Assembly (NCBI GenBank): GCA_028873695.1
Contig: JAPPNU010000030.1
Span: 1 to 37,277 of the forward strand
Origin: Gemmatimonadota bacterium
GTDB taxonomy: Bacteria > Latescibacterota > UBA2968 > GCA-2709665
Reading direction: 5' to 3'
Length of the DNA: 37,277 nucleotides
The notes beneath the pieces are model-generated. The model was not told where the DNA came from, made no database searches, and saw nothing but the letters and a program-made list of their open reading frames with translations. A program made the position numbers and the translations under genes. This document shows positions 9,104 to 17,581 of this stretch, in pieces; position 1 is the stretch's first letter; each line of letters starts with the position of its first letter.

Positions 9104-9129
9104 CGGTTCGACGTCTTTGGCCGGCGCGC

Positions 9130-11067
9130 TCAGGGGGCCACCGGCGCTTTTACGTCCGGCGCCGCAATGATCTTTCGAATGGCGTCCTCTTCGGAGCCGC
9201 AGCATCCGTTCCCGTCATGACTGCCGTTTATGACGGGAAGCTCAAGCTCGCCGTCTTCCGTCTCCCGGACCCGCAGCGTGTGTTCCGCTCCGGGCAGCGG
9301 CATTTCGCGGTTGCCTGCATAAATTGGGTGCCGGCCTTTCGTCTTGAACCAGTCCGCCGTTGTGGCGGTCATATGCATATTCTCTATAATTTGACGCCAT
9401 CCGACCCCCGTGTTGTACGCGCAGAAGGAGATTTCGCCTTCCTGGGTACCGTACGGGATCACGCACATTTCAGTCCGGCGGAAATCGTAGGTCCACAGGT
9501 CCTGGAACCACATTCCGCCCACCCACATGATGCGCCATTGCCTGTCGTCCGGCCTCGGACCGCCGCTGATGGAACCCCCCACCCTGCGGTCCAGTATGCG
9601 CGCGAGATCCTGAATGCCGAACCCGGCCGGCGCATTCCGCGGGTTGAAATTCCGAAGCAGCGACATGCCCACCTGCATCTTGATCCATCCGGGGTCGCGC
9701 GCGGTGTCCGTCATCACCTCGATGTCCTTCATGAACTGTTCCTGGTTGAAGAACTGGGTAATGGACGCCCACTGCCTGGTCTTCTCGTTCACGACAATAT
9801 GGACGGCGGAACCGCAATTGGGATGGCAGGAGCAGGTTTGTCCCCCGAACTCAACGTCCTGCCCGCGCAGATGGTCGGCAAGCGTGGTAAACAGCGTCCC
9901 CGATCCCAGGGGGTACCAATCCCGGTGGGCGTCGATCTTCCCCCCGGACCACGACTGGAGATCGTGGGCGAGGTGTGAAATGGTATAGCGCTGCCGATGC
10001 CGCATCTCGTCGGAGATATCCTCGTCGCGCCCGGTAAACGAAACGGGCTGGAAGGAAATCGAACCGACCTTGTCGCTGTTGTCGATGCAGAACTGGAGAA
10101 TCGGCCCTACCTGATCGTTGTTGATGGAGTTCAAAACGGTCGTGACGGGCGTGATATCTATACCGGCGCGGGAGAGGTTCTCCATGGCCAGCAGCTTGGC
10201 GTCGAACAGGTTGGAAATGTGCCGGTGCTGGTTGGCCGCATTGGTTACGCCGTCGAACTGCAGGTACGCCATGTCGAAACCGGCCGCCTTCGCCTCGAAC
10301 GCGAAATCCGGTTCTTCGGCGAAACGAAGCCCGTTGGTCGCCGCCTGCACGCACCAGTATCCGACCTCTTTGGCATACCGGCACGCGTCGAGAAAATGGG
10401 GCGAAATCGTGGGTTCTCCGCCCGAAAACTGTACCGACATCTGACGGCGCGGCTTGAAGGAAATCGATGCGTCCAGGATCCGCTTTACGTCGTCCATCGT
10501 CAGTTCGTGGACGTAACCGACCTGGTTCGCGTCCATGAAACAGGGATTGCACATCATATTGCAGCGGTTGGTCAGGTCAATCGTCAGCACCGCCCCCCGC
10601 CCGTATTTGATACTGGACGTGCCGTGGCGGTGGATGTGTTCGTCTCCCCAGGTGCTGTAATCACGCCCCGGAAACCGGTTTTCTATAATGCGCGTAAATT
10701 CCGGATCGATTGAGAGTACGTCCTCATACGGGCCATGGACCGAACACGTCTTCCGCATCAGAATGCATCCGTTTTCCTCGAGGATCTGCGCCTTGATCTC
10801 ACCGGGATTGCCGTGCACGAGTTCTCCAATGTCCCGGGTGCCTTCGATGATGGCGGTCCGGACCTCCTTCACGCAATCAGGACACAGCGAATCGGTTTCG
10901 CGCGGGAAACCGAGTGTCGGCATGGATCGCTGATAGCTCTTCAAAAGCGGCGCCGACGCCCATGCAGGCTGGAACGGCTGACCCTCGGGGAGCCTGGTAT
11001 TCACACTCTGGAAGACATTCCACGCGACGTTGGCAGTCCCCGATACGACACGGTCGCGAAAACTCAT
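9130..11067 (-). CDS. Radical SAM enzyme, COG1964 / Tes (MJ0619)-like
   Basis: Protein of 645 residues. It has an N-terminal cysteine region (C62-x2-C65, and C108 in KTCSVHG), then the radical SAM cluster C169-NMM-C173-NP-C176 and GGEPT (216-220). Late cysteines lie in TCSCHPNCGSAVHIVV and ISFCAYNTG. This layout fits COG1964, whose characterised archaeal member Tes joins lipid tails into tetraether membrane lipids; bacterial homologues exist. The role here is therefore possibly alkyl-chain coupling or methylene chemistry; the substrate is unknown. I chose the ATG at 11067 (MSFRDRV, AAGGGA upstream) over an upstream start at 11145. It has its own promoter, structured leader and terminator, so it is monocistronic. 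Confidence 0.8.
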   Translation of the reverse strand: MSFRDRVVSGTANVAWNVFQSVNTRLPEGQPFQPAWASAPLLKSYQRSMPTLGFPRETDSLCPDCVKEVRTAIIEGTRDIGELVHGNPGEIKAQILEENGCILMRKTCSVHGPYEDVLSIDPEFTRIIENRFPGRDYSTWGDEHIHRHGTSSIKYGRGAVLTIDLTNRCNMMCNPCFMDANQVGYVHELTMDDVKRILDASISFKPRRQMSVQFSGGEPTISPHFLDACRYAKEVGYWCVQAATNGLRFAEEPDFAFEAKAAGFDMAYLQFDGVTNAANQHRHISNLFDAKLLAMENLSRAGIDITPVTTVLNSINNDQVGPILQFCIDNSDKVGSISFQPVSFTGRDEDISDEMRHRQRYTISHLAHDLQSWSGGKIDAHRDWYPLGSGTLFTTLADHLRGQDVEFGGQTCSCHPNCGSAVHIVVNEKTRQWASITQFFNQEQFMKDIEVMTDTARDPGWIKMQVGMSLLRNFNPRNAPAGFGIQDLARILDRRVGGSISGGPRPDDRQWRIMWVGGMWFQDLWTYDFRRTEMCVIPYGTQEGEISFCAYNTGVGWRQIIENMHMTATTADWFKTKGRHPIYAGNREMPLPGAEHTLRVRETEDGELELPVINGSHDGNGCCGSEEDAIRKIIAAPDVKAPVAP

Positions 11068-11351
11068 CTGGAGGTCCCTTTTCTTCCCTCGAACACCGCT
11101 GGGAATTCTAAGAAGCTGTCTTAAAATTCCCGGCGGTCTTCGCACGGCTGCAAAAGCGCCGGTCGGCGTTGGTCAAATCCACCCGTATAGACAAATATGG
11201 GCGGATTTTCCCGCCTTGACCGCCGCCTTTTCGCTCGCGCTCGGGAACTCACCGGTAATTTTAAAACGGCTTCTAAGACGGCTTCTAAGACGGCTTCCAA
11301 GCTCACGACGGAACAATCCGTCAATTCGGATACTCCCGGGCAAGCACAAGG
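11068..11351 (-). promoter_or_regulatory. Long structured 5' leader of the radical SAM gene
   Basis: About 280 nt between the predicted start of transcription and the ATG. In transcript order it has a perfect GACGGA/TCCGTC hairpin (11307-11322), the triple 12-nt repeat (11262-11297), a GGCGG/CCGCC hairpin (11200-11215) and a 13-bp hairpin with one mismatch (11101-11131) that ends about 34 nt before the ATG. One arm of the last hairpin (11112-11126) can pair instead with repeat sequence (11259-11273; 13 of 15 positions complementary, one further wobble). No known riboswitch consensus was recognised. Confidence 0.45.
11262..11297. repeat. Three tandem copies of a 12-nt unit
   Basis: TAAAACGGCTTC, TAAGACGGCTTC and TAAGACGGCTTC follow each other without gaps at 11262-11273, 11274-11285 and 11286-11297. 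They lie in the leader of the radical SAM gene. A related, inverted copy sits in the hairpin at 11112-11126. Confidence 0.9.
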
Positions 11352-11379
11352 AATATAAACAAAATTGAGGTACCGTCAA
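11352..11379 (-). promoter_or_regulatory. Promoter of the radical SAM gene
   Basis: On the minus strand, TTGACG (11374-11379) and TATATT (11352-11357) are separated by 16 nt, inside the gap after the amidohydrolase stop. The -10 box and spacing match the promoter at 221-248. Confidence 0.6.
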
Positions 11380-11397
11380 GCGCTTCGTGTTCAGTAA

Positions 11398-12177
11398 TTA
11401 CACTCGCTGCTGCATGATTCGTTTCATGTTTTCGCCAAAGATTCCCTCGCGCTGGCGCGCTGTGATCGCCGCTCCCAGCACCTTGCCCACACCGGCCTCC
11501 ATTGCCACATCCGTCGCGAACAGCACGCGGGCCGCCCCCAACTCGCGCACGGCCATCTCGATGAATCCGTCGTCGTTCAGGCTTCCGCTGGTATCCACGT
11601 AGACATTCGAGACGTCCCGCAGCGTCTTGATCGCCCACTCCCAGTCTCCCACGATCGGATGCCCCTCGATTATGATAACGTCGGGATACAGTCGAGCCAA
11701 CCGCGCGAAGTCCGCGCTGTCCGAGCGGTACGTCTGCCATGGCCTGCCGGAAACCGGCGTCTGCTTTCCCCCGTGGTGAAGAATCGGCACGCCCAGATCG
11801 ATGCACCGCTCCACAATGGGCAACACCGCGGGGTCCCAGCACCTGCACTGGTTGTAGAGCTTCACGCCCATCATACCGAGCTTCAGAAGACACCGGTCGA
11901 TTTCATCTCTCGCCTCACGTTGGAACCGGGGATCCAGAAACGCATATCCCAGAATGCGTCCGGGAAACCGTCGCATGGCGTGCAGGAGGCTGTCGTTTAC
12001 CTCCCGCATGCCGTCCGGTCGCGGGTTTTTCAATCCCTGAATCGGTATCGAACAGCAGAGCTGATCGATCTCCAGACGGTCCGCCGCTTCGATCACCACC
12101 CGGTCGTCGGTCCAGTTGCCCCGCCAGCCCACGGACGCAAGATGACCGGCGACGTGCATATGCGCATCGATCCGCAT
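11398..12177 (-). CDS. TIM-barrel metal-dependent amidohydrolase (COG2159)
   Basis: Protein of 259 residues, probably a hydrolase or decarboxylase of the Amidohydro_2 group. Metal ligands are visible as D4-A-H6-M-H8, H134 in ILHHGGK, H173 in IEGHPIVGD and D223 in LFATDVAME. K106 lies in GVKLYNQ. The ATG at 12177 puts the HxH motif at the usual N-terminal place and has AGGAA upstream; a longer frame to 12234 adds only unlike sequence. It is upstream of the radical SAM gene on the same strand but separated by 330 nt with a promoter. The substrate is unknown; nearby sugar enzymes suggest a catabolic intermediate. Confidence 0.82.
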   Translation of the reverse strand: MRIDAHMHVAGHLASVGWRGNWTDDRVVIEAADRLEIDQLCCSIPIQGLKNPRPDGMREVNDSLLHAMRRFPGRILGYAFLDPRFQREARDEIDRCLLKLGMMGVKLYNQCRCWDPAVLPIVERCIDLGVPILHHGGKQTPVSGRPWQTYRSDSADFARLARLYPDVIIIEGHPIVGDWEWAIKTLRDVSNVYVDTSGSLNDDGFIEMAVRELGAARVLFATDVAMEAGVGKVLGAAITARQREGIFGENMKRIMQQRV

Positions 12178-12215
12178 GCCTGCCGTTCCTGTTCGAATGA
12201 CCCTGCCGCAAGACC

Positions 12216-12244
12216 TTGACGCTCCGATTGTCAATCCCTATTAT
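12216..12244 (+). promoter_or_regulatory. Strong sigma70-like promoter with inverted repeat over the -35
   Basis: TTGACG (12216-12221), a 17-nt spacer and TATTAT (12239-12244). TTGAC (12216-12220) and GTCAA (12230-12234) form an inverted repeat covering the -35 box, possibly an operator. It faces the FmdA-like gene and lyase cluster, but the leader to 12631 would be about 380 nt long. Confidence 0.55.
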
Positions 12245-12344
12245 GCCTCACCCGGAACGGATATACAAGTGATTTTCGTGTGATTTCAGTTTCGACCCAG
12301 TGTCCCGTCCCGAAAATTCCTCACCATTCGACCGCCGATTCATC

Positions 12345-12505
12345 CTGTCTCGCTACGTTGCTTGCGCTGCTTGCGTTGAGCTTGTCGAAACGGCTTGTCG
12401 AAGTGCCCTCGCTCGCCGACCATACGCAGGTCGCCTGCGCTCGGGCGCTGGTTCCTGAGCTTGTCGAAGGATGCGAGCCAGGCGACTCGACGGTCGAATT
12501 CAGGC
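12345..12505. repeat. Repeat-filled leader with GAGCTTGTCGAA motifs
   Basis: Between the promoter at 12216 and the gene at 12631 I see no protein. The stretch contains TTGAGCTTGTCGAAACGG, GGCTTGTCGAAG and CCTGAGCTTGTCGAAGG. This is a dispersed intergenic motif I know from many GC-rich bacteria; the copies are mixed with palindromic pieces such as GCTTGCGCTGCTTGCG. Function is unknown. A stretch rich in such repeats just before an operon can act as an mRNA stabiliser or terminator, but nothing shows that here. Confidence 0.55.
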
Positions 12506-12630
12506 AACTTATTTCCGGGACAGAACACTAAACAACGCGTTACAGGTGGCACCCGCCGGCGAACACCCGGATGCGGGCACGCAACGATGGTCGCGGATGC
12601 CCCAACGTGTTTCAGAACAGGAGAATCCCC

Positions 12631-13533
12631 ATGCGCCGTTTTACCCGAGAACCCTATCTGACAGGATCCGAAGCCGCGGAACGCGGCCAGGTTCGCGGCA
12701 CGATCGAGCTCGGCGAGACGCTCGTGATCGAAACACCCGGAGGCGCCGACGGCGACCTGAAGCCCGGCGTGATTCCCGAAACCACGACGCCGCGAGGCTC
12801 GCGCCAGGGAGGACCGTTCCTTATTGAGGGCATCGCACCCGGCGACTGGGTCTCCATTGAAGTCCTCGAAATCGAAGTGGGCCCCTACGGTTATTATAAC
12901 AACGGCGGACCGTTCCGAGGCAGCCTGCGTTCCGTCGCTCCGGTCAAAGACGGCCTCCTGCATTTCCCTCCGGACTTCGTCGTGCCGGTCCGCCCGATGA
13001 TCGGCGTGATGCAACTCGCGCCCGTCTCGGAGACGCCGGGTCCGTGGAACCACGGCGGCAACATGGACTATAATTCCATCTGTCCGGGCAGCATCGTACA
13101 TATTCGCGCACAACGGTACGGCGGCCACTTCTACGTGGGCGACGTTCACGCCCGCATGGGGGACGGCGAACTGACCGGCACCGGCGTTGAGATCGACTCC
13201 GCGCTCACGCTGCGGTTCGACCGCTCGCCGGGCTTTCCGGCGGGCGGCCCGGTTGTGGAAACCGCCGGCGAGATCCTCACCAGCGGTATGGGCGCGAACT
13301 GGGAAGAAGCGTTGAAAATCGCCTGGACGGACATGGTCGGTCTCATCGCGGACCGTTACGATACCACGGTGGAACATGCCAACCTGATCGTGGGTACCAT
13401 CGGCGACGCACGCCCGGGATATGCGGCCGGGCAGCTGAATACCCGGGGTTTCAGAAGAGAGAACGCGTACGTCACCTGCCAGATCGGCATCACGAAGGAC
13501 TTGAAAAGGACCGGGCGCCCGTTCCAGCCGTAA
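12631..13533 (+). CDS. Acetamidase/formamidase (FmdA/AmdA) family protein
   Basis: Protein of 300 residues. The central block with HGGNMDYNSICPGS, GGHFYVGDVHARMGDGE and LTGTGVEI is the family signature (metal-dependent amide hydrolysis releasing ammonia). The start is the ATG at 12631, with CAGGAGAA upstream. It opens the plus-strand lyase cluster and ends 24 nt before the first heparinase-like gene, so the two are co-transcribed. A role in removing an acyl or formyl group from an amino sugar would fit the neighbours, but this is a guess. Confidence 0.85.
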   Translation: MRRFTREPYLTGSEAAERGQVRGTIELGETLVIETPGGADGDLKPGVIPETTTPRGSRQGGPFLIEGIAPGDWVSIEVLEIEVGPYGYYNNGGPFRGSLRSVAPVKDGLLHFPPDFVVPVRPMIGVMQLAPVSETPGPWNHGGNMDYNSICPGSIVHIRAQRYGGHFYVGDVHARMGDGELTGTGVEIDSALTLRFDRSPGFPAGGPVVETAGEILTSGMGANWEEALKIAWTDMVGLIADRYDTTVEHANLIVGTIGDARPGYAAGQLNTRGFRRENAYVTCQIGITKDLKRTGRPFQP

Positions 13534-13557
13534 CAGGCGTCTTCAGGAGGGTATTTC

Positions 13558-15714
13558 ATGTTCCATCACGACGAATTTCCCTACAGACTCGTCCACATCT
13601 CGGATGCCTCGTTCTTCGAAGCCCTGGACACCGACCATCCCGGGCTTGATTCGGTCCGGACCGCTGTGGATGCAAGACGCTACGACGATGCATACAGCGC
13701 CTGGTGGCGGCATTTCCTCTCCCGCGGCAATCCGGTCAACCCGTTTGGGGGTTCGCTGGAACAACTCAGGTCAAGGGTTGCCGCAAACACCGGCCTGGCG
13801 GACACCATCGTCAACGGGGGGCGCCGGCGATTCGGACAGGTCGAAATCGACTTCTCCAGGCCGGTCCCGTTCAACGCCTGGTTCGGCGACCAGTCCAAAT
13901 ACGGCTTTCATTACCTGGGCTGGATGGATTGCCTGACCAGGGCCGCCGTGGACACGGGCGAAGCGCGGTACATCGAAGCCTATCTTGAGATTATCAGGCA
14001 ATGGTACGCGGTCCGGCACGAGATCACGGGCGCGCGCCGCATGCATCCGGTCTTCTACGAACTTGGGCTTTCCGGGAGAACCCGCCGGTTTCTGAACTTC
14101 CTCGACGCCGTCAAACTCATGGATATGGGCCGCCTGCTTGCCCCGGATCATATTCGCCTGTTCTTCAAGTCGCTGCTCGGGGCGGCGCGCTGGTTGACGC
14201 TGGAACAGAATGCCAAAGGCTACCGCGAGGGAAACTGGCAGGCGCATGGGATCTCCGCCATGATCCTTATCGGGTTCCTTCTGCCCGAATTCCGGGAGTC
14301 CGAATCCTTCCGTACCGTCGGCGCGCACTTCCTGGAGCAGCACATGGAGAAGGACTACTACGCCGACGGCGGCCACAGCGAACGCTGCTATTCATACGGC
14401 AGCGGGTGCCTGCGCCAACTGGAAGAGGCTACCCTTCTGGCCGAAGCCAATCCGGAACTCCAGTCGCGGGCGACGCTCGATTGGCGGGAGCGTACTTCGA
14501 AGGCATACGCCTGGTTTCTCAAGATGTCCGGGCCGGGGGGCGAAATGCCGGGCATCAACGACGGCAGTTTCATGGACGGGACGGGCATCCTGAAGCAGGC
14601 GTGCGACTTCACCGGAGACCCCACGTATCTCTGGCCCATCCGCGACAAGCTGGACGAAAACGGTCCCGAACCGGTGAAACCCGGTTTCGAGAGCCTGCGC
14701 ATGGATTCCAGTGAATTCTGCGTGATGCGATCGGGATGGGAACCGGACGACGCGTTCATGCTCGTCAACCACGGGCAGTGGCCCGGCGGCCACAGCCACA
14801 TGGGCATTCTGGACATCAATCTCTATGTCTTCGGGGTACCCCTGGTCGCTGAAGTCTCCCGTTTCGGTCCCTACGACGCCCCGTGGGATATGTATTTCCG
14901 CTCCGAACAGGCGCACAACCACGTCGTCATCGAAGGCGCGCCTTCCGCCCGTCCCGATATCCGGGGCGAGGAGATTCAATTCGGCAGCACCGGACGCTGT
15001 GATTTCTTCTCCGGTCGGCACCGCGCATACGAAGCCAGCGCGGGCGTTGTGATCGAACGCCGGATCCTCTTCTTCAAACCGTGGGGTTTCCTCGTCTCGG
15101 ACGCCGTCGCGTGCTCGCATCGCCGGAGAAGCGCGCTCTGGTACCTGCACAGCGTCTACCCCTTCACCACGCACGATACGGTCGCCTGCGCCGAAGGTGA
15201 TCGCGCGGGCATCCTCGTTGCCCCCGCGAATCCCAGACAGCTGAAATACGCGTTCAGCGGGATCGATTATCTGGAGGAAATGGTGCGCGAAATCCCGGTC
15301 TACTCCGGCGATCCGCCCGCCGCGCCGTGGCCGGACCGGTTTTTCATCGCCCTGCGAGGCTGGGGGGTGGCGGAGCCTGTCGTCCCGTTCGACGTCCTCC
15401 TGCTGCCGTATCGGGGCGCTCGTCCCGATGCGAGCGTGACGACGCTCGAGTGCCGGATTGACGGCCGCGCAGAATCACCGGTTCTGCCCCGCGCGCTGCA
15501 GATTGTCGCCGGAGACCGTCGCCTTCTCGTGTTTCACGCCGCTCCGGGTGTCGCCGTCGCAACTGACGACATTTCCTTCTCCGGACAGACCGCCGCCATC
15601 GAATACAGGGAGAGCCGTCCCGCGAGGGCCTTCGTTCACCAGGGCAGCCATCTTACGGTAGCCGGGCGGAGCATCCCGATCTCGAGCCAGATGACTCAAG
15701 AAATCGAACTCTGA
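13558..15714 (+). CDS. Heparinase II/III-like polysaccharide lyase
   Basis: Protein of 718 residues with an alpha-toroid front half and a beta-sandwich back half, as in PL12/15/17/21 enzymes, which cleave uronic acid-containing glycans by beta-elimination. Likely catalytic residues are N226 and H230 in EGNWQAHG, Y278 or Y280 in CYSYGSG, and H412/H414 in GGHSHMG. The motif SEQAHNHVVIEG lies further on. The start has AGGAGG 9 nt upstream. No signal peptide is seen (begins MFHHDEFPY), so the protein should be cytosolic and act on imported oligosaccharides. The exact substrate cannot be read from the sequence. Confidence 0.85.
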   Translation: MFHHDEFPYRLVHISDASFFEALDTDHPGLDSVRTAVDARRYDDAYSAWWRHFLSRGNPVNPFGGSLEQLRSRVAANTGLADTIVNGGRRRFGQVEIDFSRPVPFNAWFGDQSKYGFHYLGWMDCLTRAAVDTGEARYIEAYLEIIRQWYAVRHEITGARRMHPVFYELGLSGRTRRFLNFLDAVKLMDMGRLLAPDHIRLFFKSLLGAARWLTLEQNAKGYREGNWQAHGISAMILIGFLLPEFRESESFRTVGAHFLEQHMEKDYYADGGHSERCYSYGSGCLRQLEEATLLAEANPELQSRATLDWRERTSKAYAWFLKMSGPGGEMPGINDGSFMDGTGILKQACDFTGDPTYLWPIRDKLDENGPEPVKPGFESLRMDSSEFCVMRSGWEPDDAFMLVNHGQWPGGHSHMGILDINLYVFGVPLVAEVSRFGPYDAPWDMYFRSEQAHNHVVIEGAPSARPDIRGEEIQFGSTGRCDFFSGRHRAYEASAGVVIERRILFFKPWGFLVSDAVACSHRRRSALWYLHSVYPFTTHDTVACAEGDRAGILVAPANPRQLKYAFSGIDYLEEMVREIPVYSGDPPAAPWPDRFFIALRGWGVAEPVVPFDVLLLPYRGARPDASVTTLECRIDGRAESPVLPRALQIVAGDRRLLVFHAAPGVAVATDDISFSGQTAAIEYRESRPARAFVHQGSHLTVAGRSIPISSQMTQEIEL

Positions 15715-15731
15715 CTCGACCTACCCCCTAC

Positions 15732-15910
15732 CCCCTTCCTGAAGGAAGGGGAACATGGGTCGATAGTATAGGGTTCGCGAATGTGCCTGCATGGTATTCT
15801 CCAGTCAATGAGCGTGTTTTTGGACGACCAGCACGCAATCCCCGGTTTTCCTCCCCCTTTCCTCTAGGAGAGGGGGCCGGGGGGAGAGGTCCCGCGGTTA
15901 GCCGACAGCC
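15732..15910. repeat. Palindrome and dispersed C/T-rich repeat
   Basis: The gap between 15714 and 15934 holds a perfect palindrome, CCCCTTCCT-GA-AGGAAGGGG (15732-15751), which may end transcription of the lyase gene although no T-run follows. It also holds a repeat (about 15840-15910) containing CGGTTTTCCTCCC, CCTTTCCTCTAGGAGAGG and GTTAGCCGACAGC. This second part matches the reverse complement of the serA-purA spacer (about 1690-1790), in the same internal order. No gene is seen. Confidence 0.6.
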
Positions 15911-15933
15911 CTGTCTCAATCAAGGACCGCTAC

Positions 15934-16002
15934 ATGCCGCAACCGCGCCTGATGTTCTACCACGACGGACGCCACCCTCTCATCTATATGTAAGAGCCAC
16001 CG
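15934..16002 (+). pseudogene. Detached N-terminus of the first glycosidase-like paralogue (in-frame TAA)
   Basis: The ATG at 15934 has AAGGA 7 nt upstream. It opens a frame of 19 codons beginning MPQPRLMFYHDGRH, ended by TAA at 15991-15993. The same frame then resumes as EPPM and continues through the whole of the next entry. The paralogue at 17582 reads RTIYFNDARHYY...FEPPM with no gap, so the TAA replaces a sense codon. One base change from TAC would make it. This is the true start region of the gene, cut off by a nonsense codon. Confidence 0.75.
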
Positions 16003-17517
16003 ATGCAGAAGGAGGAATTCGAAGCTGGCGTGGACGAACTGGCGGGCACGCCCGTGGACGCCATCATGTTCTGCCTGGGCGACGGCCGCACGTTCCTTCA
16101 CGACACGAAAGTCGCAGAAATCTGGGGCCACAATGTGGATAAATGGCCCCACCTCATCTTCGACAGGGCCAATCGGAACGCCATGCGTCTCATCCGGGAA
16201 GGCCACGATCCCCTGCGCCTCATCTGCGACCGGGCCCACGAAAAGGGCATGCTCGTCTATCCCACCCTGCTGGTACAGCAGGGGCGCGGGGACCGCGGCG
16301 AGGACGTCCGGTGTTCCGACTTCCGGTTTGAAAACGCCCACCTGGAAATCGGCGCTCGAGGCGACCTCGACCCAGGGTTTCCCGGGTTGACATGCCTCGA
16401 CTTCAGTCACCTGGAGGTCAGGGAAGAACGGTTCGCCATCGTCGAGGAAACGCTGAACGTCTATCCGGTCGACGGCTTCGAGCTGCAACTCAACTACACG
16501 CCGTATTATTTCCACCCGGACGCGGTTGAAGAGGGCAGCGAAATCATGACCGAATGGGTCGGACGGGTCCATCGCGCCGTCAAGAACAGCGGCCGCGAAC
16601 GCGAACTCGCCGTACGCATTCCGGCCGACCTCGAGGGATGCCTGCAGGTGGGCCTGGACGTTCGGGAATGGCTTCGGCGGGGAATCGTAGACGTCCTGAT
16701 CGGTCAGACATTTTCAACGCCGGAACTGCTCGATTCGACAATCGACTTCGGCCCGCTCGTCGACGCGGCCGAAGGCACAGGATGCCGGGTCCACGCCGCG
16801 CTGCACAGCCACGTGGACTCCGACCGCCTTGCCGAAGCCACCATTGAAATGATCCGGGCGGCGGCCTGCAACTACTGGGCCCAGGGGGTTGACGGCCTCT
16901 ACCTGGCCCATTGGTTCGGCAACTGGCCCTACCAGGCGTCATTCTATGAGAAGCTGCGGGAATTGCCCCACGCGGACGTGATGGCCCCGAAGGACAAGCA
17001 CTACTACGTTCCGACCGAGACCGGGCGGTACCCCAGGCCCGTCACCGAACCCGGCGTTGCCATGGGCCTGCCCGCGGCGCTGACCCTGGAAGAACCGGCC
17101 CGCGTTTCAATCAGGGTCAGCGACGACCTCCCCCGTTGGGATGCAACCGGGCGGGTGCACGACGTTGTCCTGCGCGTGCGGATCATGAATACCACCGAAC
17201 AGGACCGCTTCCGTTTCCGTTTGAACGGGAAGGATCTTCCGGACACGCAAATGCGCAGGATCAACGAGATGTACCGCATGAGCGCCCCGCGATACCGGAC
17301 CGGCTGCGGATACTGGTTCGTATTCCGGCCGGACCGCGCAAACTGGCCGCGCCGGGGCCGGAACGAACTCGAGGTTCACATGCTCAAGCGGGACCCGGAC
17401 GTCACACCGGACGTTTATGTCCGCGACGTGGAACTGGAGATCAGGTATCTGATGGGAAGGAGCTTTCACCGGATGGACGATCCGGACCTGGGCCCGTCCG
17501 AGCCGTCGGGGGAGTAA
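16003..17517 (+). CDS. Glycosidase-like TIM-barrel protein, paralogue A (5'-disrupted)
   Basis: Protein of 504 residues from the ATG at 16003, which follows the in-frame TAA and has no clear Shine-Dalgarno. It belongs with the proteins at 17582 and 19773: a TIM-barrel front (PVDAIMFCLGDGR, DRAHEKGMLVYPTLL, GLDVREWLRRGIVDVLIG) and a beta-sandwich tail near residues 370-490 (VLRVRIMNTTEQDRFRFRLNG). At the strand-4 motif it has G-F-E160-L-Q162, whereas the paralogues have G-V-E-L-D; one of two candidate catalytic acids is thus missing. Losing the first strand and this acid suggests an inactive or decaying copy, though the rest of the frame is intact. It resembles planctomycete 'family 10-like' hydrolases of unknown substrate. 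Confidence 0.7.
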   Translation: MQKEEFEAGVDELAGTPVDAIMFCLGDGRTFLHDTKVAEIWGHNVDKWPHLIFDRANRNAMRLIREGHDPLRLICDRAHEKGMLVYPTLLVQQGRGDRGEDVRCSDFRFENAHLEIGARGDLDPGFPGLTCLDFSHLEVREERFAIVEETLNVYPVDGFELQLNYTPYYFHPDAVEEGSEIMTEWVGRVHRAVKNSGRERELAVRIPADLEGCLQVGLDVREWLRRGIVDVLIGQTFSTPELLDSTIDFGPLVDAAEGTGCRVHAALHSHVDSDRLAEATIEMIRAAACNYWAQGVDGLYLAHWFGNWPYQASFYEKLRELPHADVMAPKDKHYYVPTETGRYPRPVTEPGVAMGLPAALTLEEPARVSIRVSDDLPRWDATGRVHDVVLRVRIMNTTEQDRFRFRLNGKDLPDTQMRRINEMYRMSAPRYRTGCGYWFVFRPDRANWPRRGRNELEVHMLKRDPDVTPDVYVRDVELEIRYLMGRSFHRMDDPDLGPSEPSGE

Positions 17518-17581
17518 TGGAGCCGGAACGACTCCGTTGAAACAGGAGAAACATCATCGGACACGAGGGGAAACGTCAGCG

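Noticed and set aside
11121..11379. Small minus-strand frames containing LEAVLEAVLEAV
   Set aside because: They arise from the 12-nt tandem repeat in the leader; no ribosome site or family resemblance.
12340..13377. Minus-strand open frame of 345 residues over the FmdA-like gene
   Set aside because: The plus-strand gene has a full family signature and a Shine-Dalgarno; this frame has neither.
15991..15993. Recoded codon (selenocysteine or pyrrolysine)
   Set aside because: The codon is TAA; selenocysteine uses TGA and pyrrolysine TAG, and the paralogue has an ordinary residue here.
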